A DNA stretch of 11,421 nucleotides from Pseudomonadota bacterium (lineage in GTDB: Bacteria > Pseudomonadota > Alphaproteobacteria > Sphingomonadales > Sphingomonadaceae). Numbering within the stretch: position 1 is the stretch's first letter; each line of letters starts with the position of its first letter. The notes below the pieces were generated by a model, which did no database searches, was not told the DNA's origin, and was given only the letters and a program-made list of their open reading frames with translations. This document shows positions 6,898 to 11,421 of the stretch, one piece after another. The translations under genes were made by a program, and so were the position numbers. The stretch is from contig JAEZQR010000345.1 in NCBI GenBank assembly GCA_023413015.1, positions 1 through 11,421 on the forward strand, written 5' to 3'.

Positions 6898-7785
6898 TCA
6901 ACGGCGGGCGGAAATATCGGTTGCCGCCTCGGCCGGTCGAGCCTCGCGGCGTCGCAGCGCCCGGCCGAGGCGGGCGCGCGTCTCATCGATCTCGTCCGCG
7001 GTGGGTTGCCACCAGCCACGTTCGACATCCGCGCGCATGGCCGCGGGCTTGCTCATCTTCAGCTCGCGAAAGGTCGGCAGGCGCCAGTCGGCCCAGACGA
7101 AGCGGTCAGCTTCAGCAAAGGGATAAGCCGCAGCCGCCTCGTCATCGAGAAGCTCGCCCCCACTATCCTCGAACACGACGACGCCGAACAACGTGCCGAC
7201 CGGCATGCCTGACGGCGGACTGTCGTCGGCCGGGACCGGATAACGCCCCCCCCGTCGGTCCGCCTGTCGGCGCCGCTCCAGCGGGTCCGGCGTCCGTTGG
7301 GCGGCGCGCGCTTTCCGTGCCTCGGGCTCGTTGCGTCGGGCCGCGGCCTCGATTGTCGGCCATGCCCGCCGCAGTTCGGCCACCGATCGGAAGGGCACGC
7401 GCCACGCCCGCGCCAGCGGATCCCATCGCGCCCAGGGTATCTTGCGCAAGGCCTCGACGACGGTGCGCGAATAGGGCGTGCGGACCTCCAGATCCTCGGG
7501 CCCGACTTCCAGATAATCGCTGTCCCAGGGATCGAACGCGAAATCGTCGCGCCCCTTGTCATCGGCATGACGGTCGAGCGCGGCGAGTTCGTGCGCGATC
7601 CACGCATCGAGCCGCGCCGCCGCCCGTACGCCGGGAACGAACCAGCCGCCCTTCTCCCGCCAACGTGCACGCGGAAAACTCGCCCGGAAGCGCCGGACCA
7701 GCTCGCGATCATAGGGAAAGCACACATAAGCGCCGGGCCGCTCGTCGTCGGACGGCGTGATGCGAAACTCGGCAACCCTATCCAT
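6898..7785 (-). CDS. Unknown protein with two HARP-like repeats
   Basis: Not recognised as a named gene. The 295-residue product contains two similar segments, about 22-67 and 102-149. Both read PY-x-R-xx-V at the start, then ARW, then a W-x-VP ending and a closing AW. This resembles the HARP module found beside SNF2-type DNA translocases such as SMARCAL1, but no helicase domain is present. A charged Arg/Ala-rich linker (about 150-192) follows. A C-terminal region begins MPVGTLF (194-200) and contains WADWRLPTFREL and WWQPTADEI, which look like a separate small domain. There is no signal peptide or membrane segment. ATG 7785 is preferred over TTG 7797 because GAGGT (7791-7795) sits five bases before it. 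A run of eight C (7246-7253) lies mid-gene. It is divergent from the response regulator gene. DNA binding is a guess from the HARP-like similarity. Confidence 0.8.
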   Translation of the reverse strand: MDRVAEFRITPSDDERPGAYVCFPYDRELVRRFRASFPRARWREKGGWFVPGVRAAARLDAWIAHELAALDRHADDKGRDDFAFDPWDSDYLEVGPEDLEVRTPYSRTVVEALRKIPWARWDPLARAWRVPFRSVAELRRAWPTIEAAARRNEPEARKARAAQRTPDPLERRRQADRRGGRYPVPADDSPPSGMPVGTLFGVVVFEDSGGELLDDEAAAAYPFAEADRFVWADWRLPTFRELKMSKPAAMRADVERGWWQPTADEIDETRARLGRALRRREARPAEAATDISARR

Positions 7786-7974
7786 CGCCAACCTCAACGC
7801 GCCACGTCCGACTTCGCGTCATGGTCCGCACTGCCAAATCAAGACCCGCCATCCGTTTGGGCATCCTACCGGGTTGACTATGCCCCGAATCTTGGCCGAC
7901 ATCACACTTCATAATTGATGTGACGGACAGGGCAGCTTCGAGCTGAAACCTGCCCGCGAAGGGTTAGGGCCGCG
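7786..7974. promoter_or_regulatory. Divergent intergenic region with a dyad before the response regulator
   Basis: About 190 bp between divergent start codons. It contains the inverted repeat ACATCA (7899-7904) / TGATGT (7916-7921) and, overlapping it, TCACA (7902-7906) / TGTGA (7919-7923). CATAAT (7910-7915), matching five of six bases of a -10 element, lies inside the dyad, but no good -35 sits at the right distance. TTGACT at 7874-7879 is too far away. The arrangement resembles an operator over a promoter; no factor can be named. Confidence 0.35.
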
Positions 7975-8592
7975 ATGACCTACGAGCGGATCGTGCACAT
8001 CGTCGATGACGAAGCCTGTGTGCGGAATGCCACACGCATGCTGCTCGAGGCTTCGGCCTTCACGACGATGCTGTACGAGTCAGGCGAGGATTTCCTGTCG
8101 CAAGCCCGTCCCGGGATGAGCGGCTGCGTCCTGCTCGATATCCAGATGCCCGGCATGAGCGGGCTGCAGGTCCAGCAGCAACTGGTCGAGCGCAAGCTGG
8201 ACCTGCCGGTCATCGTGCTCAGCGGCCACGGCGACATCGCCACCGCGGTCAAGGCGATCCGTGCCGGCGCGGTGGAGTTCCTCGAGAAGCCCTATGAGGA
8301 ACAGGTGCTGCTCGCCGTCCTCGAAACCACGTTCGACAAGATCGAGCAGGCGCGGGCCGCAAAGGCTGCGCCCGGGACCGAAGAGTTGCTGGCCAAGCTA
8401 TCGCGCCGCGAGAAGATGGTCCTCGTCGGCCTGATGGAAGGCAAGCAGAACAAGGTCATGGCCTACGAACTCGGCCTCAGCCCGCGGACGGTCGAGATGT
8501 ACCGCGCGCGCATGATGGACAAGCTGTCGGCGCGATCGCTGTCGGACGTGCTGAAGCTGGGCCTGGATGCCCGCCGGCTGGGCAAGATCTAG
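7975..8592 (+). CDS. FixJ-type response regulator (receiver + LuxR-type HTH)
   Basis: Two-component transcription regulator of 205 residues. The receiver domain (about 5-120) has the acidic pair Asp11-Asp12, phospho-acceptor Asp55 in LLDIQMPGMSG, Ser83 in the LSGHGD switch position and Lys105 in FLEKPYEE. A short Ala/Lys linker is followed by a LuxR/NarL-type helix-turn-helix (about 139-200), beginning LSRREKMVLVGL, with recognition-helix region SPRTVEMYRARMMDKL. The overall pattern and the SGHGD-to-KP stretch are of the FixJ family. All residues needed for phosphorylation are present. It stands alone: no histidine kinase gene is adjacent, so its kinase partner and regulon are unknown. The start at ATG 7975 has GAAGGG (7958-7963) upstream, though at rather long spacing. 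It is separated from the chemotaxis operon by about 200 bp, so it is probably a separate unit. Confidence 0.93.
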   Translation: MTYERIVHIVDDEACVRNATRMLLEASAFTTMLYESGEDFLSQARPGMSGCVLLDIQMPGMSGLQVQQQLVERKLDLPVIVLSGHGDIATAVKAIRAGAVEFLEKPYEEQVLLAVLETTFDKIEQARAAKAAPGTEELLAKLSRREKMVLVGLMEGKQNKVMAYELGLSPRTVEMYRARMMDKLSARSLSDVLKLGLDARRLGKI

Positions 8593-8788
8593 CCTCTCCC
8601 ATCTCCAAATCCCCCGCGAGAGATCGCCTGCCGCGGGTTGCCCCAACGCCTCCTTGCGCACCTTTGCCGCGCCGGGAAGGGCTGCACGCGAAGATTCTGC
8701 GTAAACCGACGCCGTCTACGGTCGTGAAATGGAGAGCGGAGAGCGACGAAGCGGGAGCGCAGTGCTCCACCGGACATAGGAGCCAGCG
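8593..8788 (+). other. Intergenic region upstream of the chemotaxis operon
   Basis: About 200 bp without a supported gene. It holds a possible hairpin after the response regulator gene (8613-8637) and a purine-rich stretch with a GGAGAGC-GGAGAGC direct repeat (about 8731-8744). A 16-codon frame from ATG 8729 to TAG 8779 lacks a ribosome-binding site and I do not call it. I found no convincing sigma-70, sigma-54 or flagellar-type promoter, although the operon promoter is expected here. Confidence 0.5.
8613..8637 (+). terminator. Possible terminator of the response regulator gene
   Basis: CCCGCG (8613-8618) can pair with CGCGGG (8632-8637) across a 13-base loop, starting 20 bases after the stop codon. 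The tail is TTG only, and the loop is long, so support is weak. Confidence 0.25.
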
Positions 8789-8818
8789 ATGAATCTGGGG
8801 AGCCCGCGATGAATTTGG
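8779..8818 (+). repeat. 20-bp tandem duplication of a ribosome-binding site and start codon
   Basis: GGAGCCAGCGATGAATCTGG (8779-8798) is followed directly by GGAGCCCGCGATGAATTTGG (8799-8818), with 18 of 20 bases identical. Each copy carries an SD-like GGAG, six bases of spacing and an ATG. Because 20 is not a multiple of three, the two ATGs are in different frames. The second copy begins the STAS-domain gene. Confidence 0.9.
8789..8812 (+). other. Seven-codon upstream reading frame overlapping the STAS gene start
   Basis: The first copy of the duplicated start region opens a frame MNLGSPR with stop TGA at 8810-8812. The stop overlaps the STAS gene ATG (8809-8811) as ATGA, a layout typical of translational coupling. 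AGGAG (8778-8782) sits six bases before this ATG and is at least as good as the site of the real gene. Whether the peptide is made, or merely loads or diverts ribosomes, is unknown. Confidence 0.5.
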
Positions 8819-9042
8819 CCGCGACCCTCGATACGGCACAGGCCGCCGATCTTCACCGCCAACTCCTGGCCTGCGACGCGCCGGCCGCCGTCGATGCCGG
8901 GGACGTCCGCGTGCTCGGCCAAGCCTGCCTTCAGGTGCTGATCGCCCACATTGATGCGGGGCGGCTCTCGATCATCAACCCCAGCGAAGCCTTCATCGAG
9001 CAATGGCAGCTCGCAGCGGCCCCGCCCTTCGCTTCCGAGTGA
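8809..9042 (+). CDS. STAS-domain protein at head of chemotaxis operon
   Basis: Small 77-residue cytoplasmic protein resembling a minimal STAS domain. It opens LAATLDTAQAADLHRQLL, a strand and helix, followed by the core AAVDAGDVRVLGQACLQVL (residues 25-43) and a third strand SIINPSEAFIE. In classical anti-sigma-factor antagonists the core reads like DLSGVxxxDSSGL and contains the phosphorylated serine; here the corresponding positions are GQAC, so no serine is available. Ten bases separate it from cheY, and cheA follows, so it is probably co-transcribed as the first chemotaxis gene. ATG 8809 with GGGAG upstream is chosen; it lies in the second copy of a duplicated start region. A scaffolding or partner-switching role within the chemotaxis complex is inferred from position only. 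STAS is the best fit, though the sequence is short and divergent. Confidence 0.75.
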   Translation: MNLAATLDTAQAADLHRQLLACDAPAAVDAGDVRVLGQACLQVLIAHIDAGRLSIINPSEAFIEQWQLAAAPPFASE

Positions 9043-9052
9043 GGTGACAATC

Positions 9053-9415
9053 ATGACCAAGGTGCTTGCCGTCGACGATTCCCCCACCATCCGGATGCTG
9101 CTGCGCGCGACGCTGACCGAGCGGGGCTACGACATTGTCGAGGCCGAGGACGGCATCGCCGCGCTCGAGGTGCTCGCCGAGAACGTGCCCGACGTCGTGA
9201 TCACGGACATCAACATGCCCCGCCTCGACGGTTTCGGGCTGATCGCACGCATCCGCGAGCAGGGCTGCCACTCGGCGCTGCCGATCCTGGTCCTCACCAC
9301 CGAAAGCTCGCCCGAGAAGCGCAACAAGGCGCGCGAGGCCGGCGCCACCGGCTGGATCGTGAAGCCCTTCAATCCCGACAAGCTCGACGCCGCCATCCGG
9401 CGCGTCGCCGCCTGA
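9053..9415 (+). CDS. cheY: CheY-type single-domain response regulator
   Basis: A 120-residue stand-alone receiver that carries the phosphoryl signal from CheA to the flagellar motor or to a phosphate sink. Residues seen: acidic pair Asp8-Asp9 in VDDSPTIR, phospho-acceptor Asp52 in ITDINMPRLDGFGL, the switch Thr in VLTTESS (81-86) and Lys104 in GWIVKPF. The aromatic switch position (E. coli CheY Tyr106) is Trp101 here. The open frame extends further upstream, but the ATG at 9053 is chosen because GAGGTG (9041-9046) precedes it, it starts exactly at the conserved N-terminus, and the upstream part overlaps the STAS gene in another frame. It sits between the STAS gene (10-bp gap) and cheA (13-bp gap), consistent with one operon. 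Whether this CheY drives the motor or acts as a sink cannot be told. Confidence 0.93.
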   Translation: MTKVLAVDDSPTIRMLLRATLTERGYDIVEAEDGIAALEVLAENVPDVVITDINMPRLDGFGLIARIREQGCHSALPILVLTTESSPEKRNKAREAGATGWIVKPFNPDKLDAAIRRVAA

Positions 9416-9428
9416 GGAGGCCGGGACC

Positions 9429-11421
9429 GTGAATCTCGACGACATCCAGGCGATGTTCTTCCAAGAGTGCGAGGAATGCCTCGCCGCCGCGGAGGAAGGC
9501 CTGCGCGCGCTCGAGGCGGGGTCGGGCGCCAGCATCGACGCCGTCTTCCGCGCGGTGCATTCGATCAAGGGCGGCGCGGGCGCCTTCGGGCACGACCCGC
9601 TGGTTGCGTTCGCCCATAAGTACGAGACGGTCCTCGATCTGGTCAGGAGTGGCGAGCTCGCCGCGGTGCCCGAGCTGGTGCAGCTGCTGCACCGCAGCCG
9701 CGACATGCTCGACGACCATGTGACGAGCGCGCGCGATCAGGCGCCGCCGCCGGCCGACGCCGATATCCTGGCGCAGCTCGGCGCCTGGGCGGCGGGCGAC
9801 GCCGCCCCGGCACCGGTCGAGGCGGAAGCCGCCGCTGAGCCGGCCGGCGCCGGCGGAACGCTGCGCGTTCGCTTCCAGCCGCATCGCGGTGCGATGCTCA
9901 ACGGATCGGAGCCGCTGCGCTACCTGCGCGAGCTGCAGCGGCTCGGTGCGACGCGCATCACGCTTGATGCCGCCGCGCTTCCGTCCGTCGACGCGCTCGA
10001 CCCGGCCGAGACCTATCTCGCCTGGACCATCGAATTCCCGCCGGAAACCGTCGAGGACGACATCCGCGACGTCTTCGAATTCATCGCCGAGGACTGCACG
10101 GTCACCTGTGAACGCGAAGCCGCGGCTGAGGCCCCGGCCGAAATCCAGCCGGCCCCCGTCGAGGACGAGTTCGCCGCCTTCTTCGCCGCGCAGCCGGTTT
10201 TCGATCTCGACGCCCCGACGGCCGTCACACCGCCGGCCGCTCCCGCTGTGGAGCCGCAACCGGCTCAGGACGCGGCCGCGTCCCGCCAGGCGGAGGCGCC
10301 CGCGGCCAAGAAGTCGGCCGCGACCAGCGTGATCCGCGTCGACCTCGAGAAGGTGGACCGGCTGGTGGATGTCGTCGGCGAGTTGGTGATTGCGCAGTCG
10401 ATGCTGGCGCAACGCCTGACCGACGCCGGCGTGAGCACCGACTCGCTCGAGCATCTGTCGCAGCTGATCCGCGACCTCCAGGATGCGGCCATGTCGATGC
10501 GCGCGCAGCCGGTGAAGGCCATCTTCAGCCGCGTGCCGCGCATCGTCCGCGACCTCGAGGTCGAAACCGGCAAGAAGGTCATCCTCGAAGTCACCGGCGA
10601 GACCACCGAGGTCGACAAGACCGTCATCGAGCGGTTGGGCGAGCCGCTGACGCACCTGATCCGCAACGCCATCGACCACGGGCTGGAGACGCCCGAGCAG
10701 CGCGTGGCGGCGGGCAAGCCGGCCGAAGGCACGATCCGGCTGGCCGCCGAGCATCGCGGCGGCCTGATCAGCATCCGCGTGATCGACGACGGCCGCGGCG
10801 TCGATCACGCCAAGGTCAAGGCCAAGGCGATCGAACGCGGGATCATCTCGCCCGACGCGGCGATGTCGGACGAGGACGCGCTCAACCTGCTGTTCGCCCC
10901 CGGCTTCTCCACCGCCGCCCAGATCTCGAACATCTCCGGCCGCGGGGTCGGGCTCGATGTCGTCCGCCAGAACATCCAGGCGCTGGGCGGCCGTGTCGCC
11001 ATCTCGACCCAGATCGGCGAAGGCACCTGCTTCACGCTGACGCTGCCGCTGACGCTCGCCGTACTCGACGGCCTGCTGGTCGGGTGCGGGGAGCAGATCT
11101 ACGTCGTGCCGGTCGACCATGTCATCGACTGCATGCGGCCGACGCCCGGCCAGCTGAAGTCGCTCGGCGACGGTGCGGCGCTCGTTCAGGTCCGTGGACG
11201 CTATGTCCCGATCGTCAGCCTGGCCCACACGTTCGAGGTGGACGGCGCGACGGCCGATCCGACCCGGGCGGTCCTGCTGCTCGTCGACAACGAGCGCTAC
11301 GGTCCGGTTGCCCTGCAGCTCGACCAGATCATCGACCAGCGCCAGATCGTCATCAAATCGCTCGACGCAAACTGCGGTCGCATCGAGGGCATCGCCGGAG
11401 CCACCATCCTCGGCGACGGTC
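9429..11421 (+). CDS. cheA: Chemotaxis histidine kinase CheA (3' end outside window)
   Basis: Receptor-coupled histidine kinase that phosphorylates CheY and CheB. The frame opens at GTG 9429, preceded by GAGGAGG (9414-9420) eight bases upstream, and stays open to the window edge: 664 codons are visible. HPt domain about 1-105 with phospho-acceptor His44 in HSIKGGAGAFGH. A CheY/CheB-binding P2-like domain about 142-229 begins TLRVRFQPH and contains the family's YLAWTIEF. An Ala/Pro/Glu-rich linker (230-300) leads to the dimerisation domain (301-365, IRVDLEKVDRLVDVVGELV). The kinase domain (366-541) has the N box LTHLIRNAIDHGLE with Asn413, G1 DDGRG (453-457) and G2 GRGVGLDVVR (504-513). The CheW-like P5 domain starts near 543 and is cut off. 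All phosphotransfer and ATP-binding motifs are intact. CheW and the remaining che genes would be expected downstream. Confidence 0.96.
   Translation, partial: MNLDDIQAMFFQECEECLAAAEEGLRALEAGSGASIDAVFRAVHSIKGGAGAFGHDPLVAFAHKYETVLDLVRSGELAAVPELVQLLHRSRDMLDDHVTSARDQAPPPADADILAQLGAWAAGDAAPAPVEAEAAAEPAGAGGTLRVRFQPHRGAMLNGSEPLRYLRELQRLGATRITLDAAALPSVDALDPAETYLAWTIEFPPETVEDDIRDVFEFIAEDCTVTCEREAAAEAPAEIQPAPVEDEFAAFFAAQPVFDLDAPTAVTPPAAPAVEPQPAQDAAASRQAEAPAAKKSAATSVIRVDLEKVDRLVDVVGELVIAQSMLAQRLTDAGVSTDSLEHLSQLIRDLQDAAMSMRAQPVKAIFSRVPRIVRDLEVETGKKVILEVTGETTEVDKTVIERLGEPLTHLIRNAIDHGLETPEQRVAAGKPAEGTIRLAAEHRGGLISIRVIDDGRGVDHAKVKAKAIERGIISPDAAMSDEDALNLLFAPGFSTAAQISNISGRGVGLDVVRQNIQALGGRVAISTQIGEGTCFTLTLPLTLAVLDGLLVGCGEQIYVVPVDHVIDCMRPTPGQLKSLGDGAALVQVRGRYVPIVSLAHTFEVDGATADPTRAVLLLVDNERYGPVALQLDQIIDQRQIVIKSLDANCGRIEGIAGATILGDG

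Noticed and set aside
6807..7760. A 317-codon + strand frame opposite the HARP-like gene
   Set aside because: Extremely rich in Arg, Pro and Ala with no fold-like pattern; the - strand frame has internal repeats, balanced composition and an SD site.
7786..7797. TTG start at 7797 for the HARP-like protein
   Set aside because: It would place GAGGT inside the coding sequence; the ATG at 7785 has that site at proper spacing.
8729..8779. 16-codon frame upstream of the duplicated start region
   Set aside because: No ribosome-binding site and composition like the surrounding non-coding repeat; nothing beyond an open frame supports it.
8951..9052. Longer N-terminus for the CheY protein starting at 8951
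   Set aside because: The extra 34 residues are low-complexity, overlap the STAS gene in another frame, and a good ribosome-binding site precedes ATG 9053.
9369..11228. A 619-codon open frame on the - strand opposite cheA
   Set aside because: cheA in this region has every family motif; the antisense frame is rich in Arg, Asp, Gly and Leu without domain features, as expected for the shadow of a high-GC gene with strong third-position bias.
1..11421. Search for mobile elements, CRISPR arrays, tRNA or rRNA genes and defence-type gene clusters
   Set aside because: No transposase, integrase, regularly spaced repeats, tRNA-like cloverleaf or rRNA stretch was seen; the genes are of ordinary chromosomal type.

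Overview
The window looks like chromosomal DNA from a high-GC alphaproteobacterium, most likely of the sphingomonad/Caulobacter type. This rests on base composition, a Usg-family protein, a FixJ-like response regulator, an isolated pstS lipoprotein gene with a Pho box, and a compact STAS-cheY-cheA chemotaxis cluster. The assignment comes from family knowledge and gene style; no marker gene fixes the genus. I see no insertion sequence, phage gene, CRISPR array, tRNA or rRNA, and base usage is even throughout.

Layout. Positions 1-1349 hold the 3' part of polA (DNA polymerase I; end of the proofreading domain plus the polymerase domain) on the + strand. It converges on a UDP-GlcNAc 2-epimerase gene (wecB type, 1346-2554, - strand). 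The two stop codons share the four bases CTAG inside a GC-rich hairpin. Upstream of wecB on the same strand is a large PAS-PAS-PAS-GGDEF-EAL cyclic-di-GMP protein (2617-5181). Its 176-bp divergent promoter region also serves pstS (5358-6470, +), a phosphate-binding lipoprotein, and carries a clear Pho box facing pstS. pstS converges on a small usg gene (6490-6771, -) through a perfect 10-bp hairpin. Behind usg on the - strand is a 295-residue unknown protein (6898-7785) with two HARP-like repeats. Divergent from it is a FixJ/NarL-type response regulator (7975-8592, +). The last part is a chemotaxis operon: STAS-domain protein (8809-9042), cheY (9053-9415) and the 5' two-thirds or more of cheA (9429 to the window edge).

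How the genes relate. Two signalling themes are visible. One is phosphate sensing or uptake (pstS with a Pho box) next to a c-di-GMP enzyme that shares the promoter region. The other is a chemotaxis operon whose first gene is a STAS protein lacking the usual phosphorylatable serine position. The other neighbours (polA, wecB, usg, the HARP-like protein) appear to be independent transcription units. The most unusual sequence features are an almost exact 20-bp tandem duplication of the ribosome-binding site and start codon of the STAS gene, which creates a seven-codon upstream reading frame ending in an ATGA overlap, and the internal HARP-like duplication in the unknown protein. I did not find a convincing wholly new multi-gene system.
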